64,000 nt of DNA. Source: Chitinophaga sancti. Its GTDB lineage: Bacteria > Bacteroidota > Bacteroidia > Chitinophagales > Chitinophagaceae. The notes below the pieces were generated by a model that did not search any database, was not told the origin of the DNA, and worked only from the letters and a program-made list of their open reading frames with translations. The stretch covers positions 7,838,001 to 7,902,000 of the forward strand of contig NZ_CP139247.1 in NCBI RefSeq assembly GCF_034087045.1. The letters are read 5' to 3'. How positions within the stretch are numbered: position 1 is the stretch's first letter; each line of letters opens with the position of its first letter. Positions 45,225 through 55,541 of this stretch are shown one piece after another. A program made the translations under genes and the position numbers.

Positions 45225-47485
45225 TATTTAAATATATAAGCCACCCCAAAATCAAATGTTCTCTTCTGTCCAGGATAATAACTGGTACTATAAGCTGTCT
45301 TCTCCGCAGTCGTTGCATAAACCACATCTGCTGCATTGCGGCAATTGATCCAGCATTCAAAGCTCTTCCATGCATAACCTGTGCGAATGTTTAACAGATC
45401 ATACCCATTGTATATTTTGGTATTCTTTGGATCCATGAAATATTTACTGATGTGCTGCCACTCCGCGCCAAGCCTGAAACCTTTGAAAAATGCAGGTTTG
45501 AATGTCACTTCACAATTTGTGATCACATGCGGCGCACCATTCATCTGATTGCCGGCGTAAGACACGCCTTTCTCTGTGTAATTATTGAAGAAGTGATCTG
45601 CATACTGACCACTTACACGCAGTTGTATAGAGGTAACCGGTGCATAACGCACATTCCATTCTACACCTCTGTGTGTAGTATGACCTGCATTCTGATTTAA
45701 GTAAGTACCATCTGACTGACGCACGCTCACGATTTCATTGGTGCCTTTCATTTCATATACACTCACATCCACATATCCTTTATCCTTTGCAAATCCCAGC
45801 CAGCCGCCAACTTCATAGTTATTGTAAGTAGCAGGTTTCAGTGTAGGTACTTTCACACCTGTATATAATTCTGTGATATTCGGAGGTGCAAACCCTACAC
45901 TATAATTCGCATACACCCCACGACTATGCCCCAGATCATAAGTCAAACCTAACTTAGGTGTAAATGCATTGAAGTTGTTTTTTTCACTGGCGGCACCGGT
46001 ATAGGAAGTAGCAGATAAATGGTTTTCGAAATTGTAATCCATCCGGTCATAACGTACTGCTGCGACCAGTTTCAGACCATGTGCCAGCGACATAGTTCCT
46101 TGTACATAAGCAGCTGTGTTCAGCAATTTTACATTGTAATTGGTCAGCACTGAATCAGTACGTGTGTAATGTATATAATAACCTGCAGCATTTTTATCTA
46201 CATCAATATAGTTTGCAATGTAACCCGCAGGACTATAATCCATACTCACCCCAGCAATGATACTTGCATCCTGCCACGCGAATTCTTTCTTATGCTGCAC
46301 TATTAATCCATAACTTTTAAAACTATCATTATTGATCTGCCCTGATGCTTTCAATGCATCTGTTTTGGAATCTGTGATATAATAAAATGGATTTTGTTTG
46401 ATACTGCTGCTTCTGAAGAAGGCAGTAAATGTAGTATGGTTCAAATCATTCCAGTCATGTTCTACCGTGCTCCTGTAGCGGAATGCATTCACCTTTCTGT
46501 ATGAGAATGTCTGGAAGTTGGTATAGTTCTTACCAAAAAAATGAGCACTGTCCAAACCACCTATCTGGTCAGTATAATAATCTATTAATGTAGCTGAGTT
46601 GATCCATTTGGTATGCTCACTGATCTGGTAATCTCCTCTTAATGTAAATGCGAATTTATGATAGTCACTATGGTCCATGTAACCATGGCTCTGGTTTGCA
46701 TAATACCCACCCATGGTTAAACCTACCTTATTAAAAGTATTAGACACATTGAAATCCGCACGCTTGTAACCCCTGTCTGTTATCTCTGCCTGTACCCGTC
46801 CGGTTGGATTTAATGAAGGTGCTGCTGTGATGAAGTTCACCGCGCCTCCTACCGCTTCACTACCATACAGGGAAGAAGCAGGACCCCGTACCACTTCTAT
46901 CGTACGCAATGCCGCCATATTGATTTCAATTAACGCATTGTGATTAAAATCGCCGGTAGTGCGGATGGGAATACCATCTTCAAGATAAAGGAATAAACTC
47001 TTGTAACCGATCGGTTGGCGGATGGCCATTGTGTGCTGTTCATTTTGCAACGGTACCATGTACACACCACTCACTTTGTTCAATAGCTGATCGAGTGTAG
47101 TTGCTTTTGTATCGCGCATTTCCTGTGTAGAGATCCTGCTGATAGCAATGGGTGCATCTGTACGTAATTGTTTATCTCTGCTGCTGGTCACTACAAATTC
47201 ATTGAGACTGGCAGGAGAAGGATGTAAGGAAATGATGCCAGCCGGCAATGCGATCTTTTGTGATTGGTAACCTACATAAGATACCTGTACGGTATCGCCG
47301 GAATTACCGGTAATGGTATATCTACCCTGTGCATCGGTTTTACAACCTTTGCTATGATGTAATAACTGAATATTTACGCCAGACAATACTTCGCCTGTTT
47401 GTGCATCGATCACGCTGCCCTGTACCTGAGCATACGAATGTAAGGACAATAGCACTCCTGCTATTATCGCTAATAGATATTTCAT
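45224..47485 (-). CDS. TonB-dependent outer-membrane receptor
   Basis: A 753-residue receptor with a signal peptide (MKYLLAIIAGVLLSLHSYAQ). A carboxypeptidase-regulatory-like N domain (about 21-95, GSVIDAQTGEVLSGVNIQLL) is followed by a plug domain (about 115-220, LDQLLNKVSGVYM ... IEVVRGPASSLYGSEAVGGAVNFIT) and a 22-strand barrel ending FDFGVAYIFK. The plug is of the BtuB/iron-complex type. It has no SusD partner, so its ligand is more likely a metal complex or vitamin than a glycan. I use the Met at 47485, nine codons in, for the signal peptide. Confidence 0.93.
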   Translation of the reverse strand: MKYLLAIIAGVLLSLHSYAQVQGSVIDAQTGEVLSGVNIQLLHHSKGCKTDAQGRYTITGNSGDTVQVSYVGYQSQKIALPAGIISLHPSPASLNEFVVTSSRDKQLRTDAPIAISRISTQEMRDTKATTLDQLLNKVSGVYMVPLQNEQHTMAIRQPIGYKSLFLYLEDGIPIRTTGDFNHNALIEINMAALRTIEVVRGPASSLYGSEAVGGAVNFITAAPSLNPTGRVQAEITDRGYKRADFNVSNTFNKVGLTMGGYYANQSHGYMDHSDYHKFAFTLRGDYQISEHTKWINSATLIDYYTDQIGGLDSAHFFGKNYTNFQTFSYRKVNAFRYRSTVEHDWNDLNHTTFTAFFRSSSIKQNPFYYITDSKTDALKASGQINNDSFKSYGLIVQHKKEFAWQDASIIAGVSMDYSPAGYIANYIDVDKNAAGYYIHYTRTDSVLTNYNVKLLNTAAYVQGTMSLAHGLKLVAAVRYDRMDYNFENHLSATSYTGAASEKNNFNAFTPKLGLTYDLGHSRGVYANYSVGFAPPNITELYTGVKVPTLKPATYNNYEVGGWLGFAKDKGYVDVSVYEMKGTNEIVSVRQSDGTYLNQNAGHTTHRGVEWNVRYAPVTSIQLRVSGQYADHFFNNYTEKGVSYAGNQMNGAPHVITNCEVTFKPAFFKGFRLGAEWQHISKYFMDPKNTKIYNGYDLLNIRTGYAWKSFECWINCRNAADVVYATTAEKTAYSTSYYPGQKRTFDFGVAYIFK

Positions 47486-47557
47486 GTAAAAGATAAAGTC
47501 AATAGTTATCAATTGAGCAGTCTTTGCTCATTCATTAAGAAAGTAAAATGGAGGAGA

Positions 47558-47920
47558 TTAAGCTTGTGGGGGGCGGAAGGTATCAGATAAAGGAGTATAT
47601 GGTACAGAGCTCTGATAATATGCGATGAGAGGTGAGGATGGGGCGTAAGAACGGAAGTCGTACGAATAGAGATCATCGATATACGACACCTCGTATTTTT
47701 CTTTTCCAGCTGTGCCATTGTTCTGTTGCTGCTGGTCCCGTTCCAGTTGTTTTTTCAGCTGACATTTACCATTACAGTGCATTTCAGGTTTGTCCTTGTT
47801 TTCGCACAGTACGCTGGCAATGTAGTCCTGGTTGACCTTATATTCAAGCATAATCAGGTACTGGCTACAGTTCTGCAGCAGTAATCCTGTTAAGAGCGCT
47901 ATGAATAAAAAGTATCTCAC
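47558..47920 (-). CDS. Small Cys-rich exported protein
   Basis: A 120-residue protein with an N-terminal hydrophobic helix (FLFIALLTGLLLQNC) and the cluster LCENKDKPEMHCNGKCQLKKQL (about residues 38-59) with C, H and M residues. A Gln/Asn-rich linker and a Tyr/Ser/Pro tail follow. I know similar small proteins next to TonB receptors in Bacteroidota but no assigned function. It is first in an operon with the receptor (72 bp gap) and the propeller lipoprotein; metal binding is inference from its residues. Confidence 0.75.
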   Translation of the reverse strand: MRYFLFIALLTGLLLQNCSQYLIMLEYKVNQDYIASVLCENKDKPEMHCNGKCQLKKQLERDQQQQNNGTAGKEKYEVSYIDDLYSYDFRSYAPSSPLIAYYQSSVPYTPLSDTFRPPQA

Positions 47921-47934
47921 GGGGCAAAAGTAGG

Positions 47935-47942
47935 CAAAATAT
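47935..47942 (-). promoter_or_regulatory. Putative -7 box for the Cys-rich/TonB operon
   Basis: TACTTTTG on the minus strand, 14 bp before the small gene's ATG. Confidence 0.55.
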
Positions 47943-47969
47943 TCACTTTTATTTATGACTTAACGCATA

Positions 47970-48008
47970 AAAAAAAAGCTTATGCCGTAAGACATAAGCT
48001 TTTTTTTA
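47970..48008. terminator. Bidirectional terminator beyond sprA
   Basis: Stem aaaaaaaagcttatg and complement with A and T runs on both sides, 33 bp after the sprA stop. It insulates sprA from the downstream operon. Confidence 0.9.
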
Positions 48009-48041
48009 AGTGGCCGGTGGCCGGCTTAACAAAATTACTGG

Positions 48042-51000
48042 TTATTGCGCCAGCATAAATCGTAGTGTCAATCCCCCTCTCGTGCTTACTATCGGGTACG
48101 CCGTAGAGATCACCGGTATGGTCTGCCTTCGGTCATAGAAGAACCGTAAGTTCAACCTATTATTCACCACATAATCTATCGACGGCGCTATTCCTATCAC
48201 CTTCTGCCCACTGGTAGGTATCACCAGGTCCGCATCCAGTTTATTATTCACCGTCTTATCATCACGCAAACTCAAATCCAACCTGAAGTTCATATCATTC
48301 GATACCTTCTTACCCGTCTGTTCCCCCAGGAACTTAAACTTCACATTCCTGATACGATAGCTACCACCCATCGTGATCTCAGTAGAGCGCAGTTCGGTCA
48401 ATTGATAATCGATCAGGCTCAAACTCAGTGAACGGCTCTTCTTAAATTCCACACGCAGGTTCAGGCTGCTGGTAAATGTCATATCCAATCCGATCAATGG
48501 TGCAAACTGCTCTGTCATGGTCAGGTTCGGTACCAGGAAGTAAGGAATGTAGTTGCCAGACACTGTATCAATGAATCCCGGATAACCTGCCAGTCTTGGA
48601 TCTTCATACAACAATGCAGAGTTGTAAGAACTCATGCTCAGTGAACCTACATATGCATGTGTGATAGAGAAGTTCGTAAAGTAGTTCTTGAACGGATCTA
48701 ACTTAGCCAGACCATTGTAAGTTACCCGCCAGTTTGGACGAGGTATATAATTACTAAATGGATTACTACGCACATTCGCAGGACCACCATTCTTCAACAA
48801 TCCAATCTTTTCAGGATCCTTACCGGTGTATGCTGCAAGGAAGGCCGGAATCAACACATCCTGTGCATAACGGCTATAACCATAACGATACTCAGGATCC
48901 TTTGTATTGTACGTGGGTGTACCTGGTATGCTATTATAAGGATTAGATGACGCCAACCGGTTAGAGATCGTCTTACGATAACGTTCAAAGTCCTGGAAAG
49001 TGGTCGTTGTTCCTGTCTCTGAATCTATCTTACCAAACATCGTCTTCACAGCTACATAAGAGATCTCAAATCCTCCCGCATCATATGGGGTGAGATGTTG
49101 ATATCCTGCAGAATCCATGTTCTTAAACAGCTCCGTATGCGTTTTTGTAAATGACTTGGTCAGACTCAGATCTATACGCCAGTCGTTATATGGTTCCAGC
49201 TGTGCCTGCACCTGCAGTCGCTGTGTGAACTGCTGCTGGAATTGTACGTTGAAGGTGGTATCTGGTGTGATCAAGCCTTTTTTCGCAAAGTCATCCAACC
49301 AGGCTTTTGTAGGTTGCTGTCCGGTCACAAATCCTAAGCCCGGTGTAAAGTGAGCCCAGTTCATACCCAATGCCTTAGTACTATCTATATAACCCGGCAA
49401 CTTCGTACCACTGTTTTCTGAGTAATCCACATTGATGCGTTTCAACATCAACAGTGGTTTCATCACTGCTTTCAGAATTGGGGATATCTCTACATCAGCA
49501 TTGGCTGGTGCTGCAGGCTGATTCTTGCCTGGTGGTTGCTTACTATTATTATTGTTCTGCGGTCGCTTCGTCGACGATGAACTAAACTGCCGGAGGAACT
49601 TAGACCGGTTATACAGATCAGAGAATTTGAACTCTGCCATCACAGTTTTGTTCTGTGTATTCTCGATGGCATTACCCAGGTATTTAGCGAGTAATGAAGC
49701 ACCCGTCCAGCGATAGTCAAAGCTATAACCCAATGCTACATTCGTCCAGCTGGTCAGTGGCAGTTTGGCTGTAGGCAGTGTATAAGTGATGTTTGCAGAA
49801 TGATAGTAGTTCGTCGTTCTTCCCAGTTTAAAGAAGTTACGCCACATGGTATCTTTCTTTGCTGCAGTGTTCAACCTGCCTGTCGGCTCATCGATACGTG
49901 CGTTGTTCACCGCGTTGAAGTCAAGACTGATACTCCTGGTCAGGTCCCATTTCACGCCATAATACCTGTCGAACGTGAAGTACTTGTTATAGGTTTCCGG
50001 CAACTTAAACGTACCATCACCACCTACGTTTCGGATACGTGTGGCACCAAACTGTCTCGTGATGTCTGCCCTGAAACTAAGCAGAGAAGGTACATAGTTG
50101 AAGTTAAAGTCTTTCACCAGATCCAGCCATTTCGTTTTCGTTTTGAAGAGTTTTTTGAACGGCGTCACATATTTTGGCTGACCGGTAAAGGTATATCCTA
50201 AGCCACCTCTGTGCTTGGTGAGCACGTCATTTTCAATGATCGGTGAGTGGGCCAATGACTGAGAGAAGGAATAACTGATGTCGAAATTTTCCAGATCCCA
50301 CAGGTGAAATTTCTTTCTATTCGGGTTCACCCTGCGGATGTTGGTAAAGTTCAGACTCTTGATAGAGGTAAAGGTTTCTGCAGCCTTGCGGATGGAGTCA
50401 CGCTCATAGTCAGACCTCGCCATACGCAACTTATCTTTCAGCTTGATATCGAGGTCATACGGATCATATTCCGGACGGCTCACGGCTCTTGAGTAACCCG
50501 CATATACAGGAATTACCAGCCCCATTTTCTTTGGTAAGAGTTTCCCTAAGTCAAGGTTTGCGGCTGCATCGTATTGTGTATAGTTATCCCTGAAGCGTTC
50601 GTTCACACGTTGATCCAGGTTACCAAATCCAGCAGTATGCATATTACCTGAAACCGTGACAGTACCCAGGTCTGCCAGTTGCAGATCCAGTCTTCCCATA
50701 CCTGCATAACCACCTTTTTCATCCAGCCCTGTCAATCGCAATTCATTGAACCAAACCTCACCACTCTTCTTCAATCCATTATCCTTTGGATTCGTTACAC
50801 CCAACAGGATGGTACGTACATCACCCAAATTCGGATTCCCGATTACGCTCATATAATTCGTACCATCAGACTCTGTATATTTCACCAGTGCATTACAGCT
50901 GGCACAATTATTACGACGCAATTTCAGATCGGTCAGTTTGCTCAGGAGGATGTCCATATCATTCACTTCCGGCCAGATATTAGTTGGGTTATTTGGCTGA

Positions 51001-54000
51001 TCCCAGGTAGACACTTTCAATGGCACCTCGTACTCGTAATAGTTTTCAACGAAGTCACTACCGATCCTCACAATTGCTCTCAGCTCGCCATCTTTCAGTG
51101 AGTTCTGATCTTCTATTGCTTCAGCATGCAGGTACATTTGTAAGTGCTTATACTGACGCAGGTCCATACCCAGGTTCTTTGTTACACCACGGCTATCGCC
51201 ATCTTCCAAACCTGTGAGCTGTAATGACATGGATTGTTCATTCAGCTGTAAAGTGGTATTGTTGGTACTCACGGTATTCTGCCGTGTTACACCAGGAGGC
51301 AGTACATAATTGATAGGCTTACGTGAAGAGTTCTCTTCGATGTTTACGGCTGTCAGGTTGAACGAAGTGTTCCCATCATTTGGAACAGGATCACCTGCCT
51401 GCAGTTTATAATTGTACTGACGCCATTGGTTACGCACCAGTTGCAGTTTACCAAAACGTACTACAACAGAGTCCTGGAAGTTAGTGAGGAACATACGCAT
51501 AAAGCGGATGGACTTGAAGTCAGGAATAGCACCTACTTTCTTATCATATTTATCAATCGGCACTTTGAACTGGTACCAGGTTTCAGTCGTCTTTCTACCA
51601 TCTGCCAGTGTTACATCTGCCTGAATCTTATCCACAATGTTGTTGGTACCTACTGTCATGTTTGGACGCAGGTTCACTCTATACTGGAAGTATTCTTCTG
51701 TTTCATTCAGCGTGTTATCCCTGTTCAGATCTTCTGTTTCAGGAATGTTTGTCGCTGCCATGGAGTAAGTAGAATTCGTAGATACAGGTGAGTTACCTTC
51801 AGGGTTGCTGTATCTTTTGTAACGGATCAGGATGTTGCCGCTATCATAATCACGGTAGTGTTTGTAGTCATCGTTCGCAGCATCCTTCGCAGCCTGTTGG
51901 TAGATGACAGAAGAATTACCAAAGTTAGCCGCTAGCCTGGTCAGGTAATCTTTGTAGTATGTTTGTTCATAACCACTTTCCAGACCATCATAACCAACGT
52001 CCTGGTATTTACGGATGGCAGGGTCATTGTCGAATGCCTGGGTGATCTGCTGCTGGAATTTAGGTTGACGTCCCCATTCAGTAGAGTCAACTTTGTCCAG
52101 GCCAGTAGTAGGATCCGGCATACCATTCTCGAAGAATTTATGAGAGTCCTTCAGTACGTCTTCAGATATATTACCGAGGTTGAAATACAACTGACCTCCG
52201 GTACTATTCGTATTATCAATGAAAGGGTCCTGTATCCAGAATTCGATAAACTCTACGTTGCTGGTTTCAAAGTCACTGTTGTCCAGTGCACGCATGATAC
52301 CACCCCATTTCTTCTGAGGATCTCTCAGTTTACCATTTGCATCCACACTATCCCTTCCTGCAGTAAAGTTGTAAGGACCTCTTTCTGTAGGATAATAGGC
52401 TAAGTCAAGGGTACTTAACTGTGCCTGACCGAAATCGGTGGACTTGTTCGGGAATATTTCCTGCTGGTACACCAAACGGGTACGATGATCAGACTGCACT
52501 GTTTTATTAATACCATCAGGCAAACCAGATGAATTCGGGATCTGCAGCGTAGGTTCGATAATGTACCAGGCTAATTTTGCCCTGTTCGCACCATACCGGA
52601 GCTGGTTATTCGCCTCTGATTCCGGGAACAAAGTAACACCGCTGCTATCAGTTGCCTGGGAAGGGGTAGATGCCAGTGCCCAGCTGGTAGCCGGATACTT
52701 CAGGTCATAACCACTCTGTGAGCCTTCAAAGTCATCGATGTATACCTGTCCCTGACTACTACCTGCTGCATTTACCAGTTTGCTGTGGCCTGGGAATAAC
52801 TTGGCCACCTCACCTGTGAACATAATGTTGGAAGGTGTGGTACTATTAAAGTTCGGCAGTTTATTCAGGAGGCGTGTCAGTGCTTTGGAAGGAGAATTAT
52901 AGTTCACATCGAAGCCGACCACCGTGTTCTTGATCGGGTCTTCTCCGTAGTTTACCTTCTGGTAGTAGGGTCGCTCACTCATACGCGCGATGGTAGAACC
53001 TATACTCAGTTTGTCATTCACCACATAGTCGAAACGGGTACCAAAGTAGTTACGCACCTGTGTTCCAAAAGAAGCATTGTTTTCAAACTGTACATTGATC
53101 GCCTGCCCGGAAGCCAGCACACCTGAGTTCACGATCTTGATACGACCCAGGTTATAATCAATGATATAGTCAACGTTTTCACGGAGCAACTGTCCACCCG
53201 CAGTTACAGTTACCGAACCCTGCGGAATGTTGTAACCACCTAACTGAATTTCGGAAGAGTTACTGGATTTATAAGTACCCTTCAGGAGATAGCGGTTCAA
53301 TTGCGGGAACTGCTGTGCAACAACCTTGATGGAGTCATACAACACCTTGAACATATATTGTTTCTCCAATGCCGCACTCCCCCCAAAGGCTTTCTGGATA
53401 CCCTGTGCAAAAGGTTCCAGTTGTGGGAACATCACACGTCCTGTATTGGAGTTGATGGTATATCCTTCCACATAGTCAAACACGCCATCCGGTTGCGGGT
53501 CATTCTGGTTATTCAATCTATCCAGGTTCAGTACAGAGATCAATGGCGCACCAGCCCACTGCCCTGTCGCATCCGGCAGGTAGCGTTTATCGCTGGGTGT
53601 ACGTGTTTCAGTACCTGGATCTTTATAATAAATATCCAGACTAAAATCAGCCTTATTGATCTGGTAAGCACCTGTAGAGTAGATGTTTTTCATCATCAGG
53701 TCCCAGATAGGAAGATTGGGTCTGGCGGAGGTTGCTTTCAGGAGTTTGAGGAAGAGGATCTTCTGGTTCGCACTGTTATTCTGATCTGGCGGCACATCCT
53801 GAGAGAACTCACCCACCTGGTATACACGGCCATTGTAAGTATATTGATAAGCGACTGCCAGTACTTCATCGGCTTGTAACTGTTGGTTAAGGGAGATGAA
53901 ACCCAGTTGTCGGTTCAGGGTATATTCTGAGGAATCCAGTTTACGGGCAAAGGTCTTTTCATATTCCTGCACCCCCAGTAATCCCATGGATTGTAACCGG

Positions 54001-55274
54001 CTTACCACCGTTCCTGTATACCGGCTGGCGGCATCAGAGATCACATTGGAGTAGAGGTTGTTCGTTCCATTCGCTGGCAGATGCGCCCCGGGAGTTACTG
54101 TAACCGTCTGATTATAAGGAGCATATTCAGCTAAGTCCATCAAACCGACGATGTCGCGGGTATTGGTAGTGGCACCCGTTTTATTGGTTACCCATACTTC
54201 AATACGGTTGATATACGACAGTGATTTGATCACCGGCAGGTTGCTCATGCTGTAGTTAAATGTATCGCGGAAGAACTGGCTGAGCAGGAAGTGCCGGTTA
54301 TCTTCATACTCGTCTGCCCTGATCGTAAAATCCTGTACCTGTGTACCACCTTTGATGAGGAGGTTTTGCTTCTGGGATTTCTGATTAGAGAGTACGGAGG
54401 TGACGGTGAGTCGGCCAAACTGCAACTGGGTTTTAATACCAAACAGTGATTGCACCCCTGAAATGAGGGTGCTGCGGAGTGGAAAGCTCACGTTACCGGC
54501 TTCTATCTTCTTGATGATCTCATCGTCGTAGCCGGTATATTCCAGTTTGATCTGGTTTTCAAAATCAAAGGTGGATTGCGTGTTATAGTTAGTAGTAATT
54601 TTCAGTTTATCGCCGATCTTCCCCGTCAGGTTCATATTGATGTTCATATCAAAATCGAAACCGCCGGTTTTCCTGGCTTGTTCGGTGAGTACCGGGTTTT
54701 TGATATTCTGCCCCTGGTAACCGAAGGTCAGTTCGAGGCTACCCTGAGGGCGGATATCCACTTTACTACCTCCAAAGATCCTGTCAAACAGTTTACTGCC
54801 TTTATACAATTCGGGTCCTGAATTCTTCTGATTCAGTGAGCCCAGCGTGCTGGCTCTTTTCTGCCAGTAATCCTGCTCACTTTTCTGCGCCTGTAACCTG
54901 TTGAATTCTTCGAAGCTGATGAGAGTGGGGTTGCGGTAATAGTGGTCACCTATCTTTTCTGATATCGTATATTCTTTGGTAACAGGGTCATAATCAACTG
55001 ACTGTGAGATATTCTTAGGATCTTTGAGATCCATTTCATTGCGTACAGGATCAGTAATACGGGTGCCGAATCTGTCTTTGATGGGGAATTTAAGGGTATC
55101 CCGTTTGACAGTATCTTTCACCGTAGTATCCTTACCAATAGTATCTTTTGGTTGCCAGTGTTGTTTATAAATATCGCTGCTATAACCCGAACGATTCCTT
55201 GCTGCAGTATTAACAATAAAAAAGGAAGCGACTCCTATTACTGCTATAGCACCATAATTTGTCTTCCTTGACAA
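48042..55274 (-). CDS. sprA: SprA/Sov, T9SS outer-membrane translocon
   Basis: A 2410-residue protein, full length for the family, which forms the giant 36-strand outer-membrane barrel through which T9SS cargo leaves. After the N-terminal signal (AIAVIGVASFFIVNTAA) it has SprA-type blocks: ELTFGYQGQNIKNPVLTEQA near residue 190, SFPLRSTLISGVQSLFGIKTQLQFG near 270, IDDFEGSQSGYDL near 865 and the terminal barrel strands ending GLTLRFMLAQ. It is flanked by ruvA, as in other Bacteroidota, and supplies the export route for the type B proteins encoded elsewhere in the window. Confidence 0.97.
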   Translation of the reverse strand: MSRKTNYGAIAVIGVASFFIVNTAARNRSGYSSDIYKQHWQPKDTIGKDTTVKDTVKRDTLKFPIKDRFGTRITDPVRNEMDLKDPKNISQSVDYDPVTKEYTISEKIGDHYYRNPTLISFEEFNRLQAQKSEQDYWQKRASTLGSLNQKNSGPELYKGSKLFDRIFGGSKVDIRPQGSLELTFGYQGQNIKNPVLTEQARKTGGFDFDMNINMNLTGKIGDKLKITTNYNTQSTFDFENQIKLEYTGYDDEIIKKIEAGNVSFPLRSTLISGVQSLFGIKTQLQFGRLTVTSVLSNQKSQKQNLLIKGGTQVQDFTIRADEYEDNRHFLLSQFFRDTFNYSMSNLPVIKSLSYINRIEVWVTNKTGATTNTRDIVGLMDLAEYAPYNQTVTVTPGAHLPANGTNNLYSNVISDAASRYTGTVVSRLQSMGLLGVQEYEKTFARKLDSSEYTLNRQLGFISLNQQLQADEVLAVAYQYTYNGRVYQVGEFSQDVPPDQNNSANQKILFLKLLKATSARPNLPIWDLMMKNIYSTGAYQINKADFSLDIYYKDPGTETRTPSDKRYLPDATGQWAGAPLISVLNLDRLNNQNDPQPDGVFDYVEGYTINSNTGRVMFPQLEPFAQGIQKAFGGSAALEKQYMFKVLYDSIKVVAQQFPQLNRYLLKGTYKSSNSSEIQLGGYNIPQGSVTVTAGGQLLRENVDYIIDYNLGRIKIVNSGVLASGQAINVQFENNASFGTQVRNYFGTRFDYVVNDKLSIGSTIARMSERPYYQKVNYGEDPIKNTVVGFDVNYNSPSKALTRLLNKLPNFNSTTPSNIMFTGEVAKLFPGHSKLVNAAGSSQGQVYIDDFEGSQSGYDLKYPATSWALASTPSQATDSSGVTLFPESEANNQLRYGANRAKLAWYIIEPTLQIPNSSGLPDGINKTVQSDHRTRLVYQQEIFPNKSTDFGQAQLSTLDLAYYPTERGPYNFTAGRDSVDANGKLRDPQKKWGGIMRALDNSDFETSNVEFIEFWIQDPFIDNTNSTGGQLYFNLGNISEDVLKDSHKFFENGMPDPTTGLDKVDSTEWGRQPKFQQQITQAFDNDPAIRKYQDVGYDGLESGYEQTYYKDYLTRLAANFGNSSVIYQQAAKDAANDDYKHYRDYDSGNILIRYKRYSNPEGNSPVSTNSTYSMAATNIPETEDLNRDNTLNETEEYFQYRVNLRPNMTVGTNNIVDKIQADVTLADGRKTTETWYQFKVPIDKYDKKVGAIPDFKSIRFMRMFLTNFQDSVVVRFGKLQLVRNQWRQYNYKLQAGDPVPNDGNTSFNLTAVNIEENSSRKPINYVLPPGVTRQNTVSTNNTTLQLNEQSMSLQLTGLEDGDSRGVTKNLGMDLRQYKHLQMYLHAEAIEDQNSLKDGELRAIVRIGSDFVENYYEYEVPLKVSTWDQPNNPTNIWPEVNDMDILLSKLTDLKLRRNNCASCNALVKYTESDGTNYMSVIGNPNLGDVRTILLGVTNPKDNGLKKSGEVWFNELRLTGLDEKGGYAGMGRLDLQLADLGTVTVSGNMHTAGFGNLDQRVNERFRDNYTQYDAAANLDLGKLLPKKMGLVIPVYAGYSRAVSRPEYDPYDLDIKLKDKLRMARSDYERDSIRKAAETFTSIKSLNFTNIRRVNPNRKKFHLWDLENFDISYSFSQSLAHSPIIENDVLTKHRGGLGYTFTGQPKYVTPFKKLFKTKTKWLDLVKDFNFNYVPSLLSFRADITRQFGATRIRNVGGDGTFKLPETYNKYFTFDRYYGVKWDLTRSISLDFNAVNNARIDEPTGRLNTAAKKDTMWRNFFKLGRTTNYYHSANITYTLPTAKLPLTSWTNVALGYSFDYRWTGASLLAKYLGNAIENTQNKTVMAEFKFSDLYNRSKFLRQFSSSSTKRPQNNNNSKQPPGKNQPAAPANADVEISPILKAVMKPLLMLKRINVDYSENSGTKLPGYIDSTKALGMNWAHFTPGLGFVTGQQPTKAWLDDFAKKGLITPDTTFNVQFQQQFTQRLQVQAQLEPYNDWRIDLSLTKSFTKTHTELFKNMDSAGYQHLTPYDAGGFEISYVAVKTMFGKIDSETGTTTTFQDFERYRKTISNRLASSNPYNSIPGTPTYNTKDPEYRYGYSRYAQDVLIPAFLAAYTGKDPEKIGLLKNGGPANVRSNPFSNYIPRPNWRVTYNGLAKLDPFKNYFTNFSITHAYVGSLSMSSYNSALLYEDPRLAGYPGFIDTVSGNYIPYFLVPNLTMTEQFAPLIGLDMTFTSSLNLRVEFKKSRSLSLSLIDYQLTELRSTEITMGGSYRIRNVKFKFLGEQTGKKVSNDMNFRLDLSLRDDKTVNNKLDADLVIPTSGQKVIGIAPSIDYVVNNRLNLRFFYDRRQTIPVISTAYPIVSTRGGLTLRFMLAQ

Positions 55275-55541
55275 GAGAAATAGGTTTTAATAGAGGTCAG
55301 GGTAAAAGTATACAGACCTGTAACTCCCCTAATAACCCATCTTATTGAAAATGAAGGGTTACTATGGTCATTTCAGATCTGACATAGTGGTTTTGCTTTC
55401 AGTACCGTACAGTCTTTTCCTTCCAGAATTTGCAATAGTGGTCCTGCTCAGTACTGATTTCATAGCGCAGACGGGCCAACTTTACCTGGCTGCCGGCAGC
55501 TATAACTAAAAATAAAAATCCAGCTTTAATAGGTGCTACGC
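55275..55541. other. ruvA-sprA intergenic region
   Basis: About 270 bp between the ruvA stop and the sprA start, both minus strand. It contains repeated words (gcttctcagtacc-like: tttcagtacc at about 55397 and in ruvA at about 55601), but no clear terminator or TAnnTTTG box for sprA was found. Confidence 0.4.
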
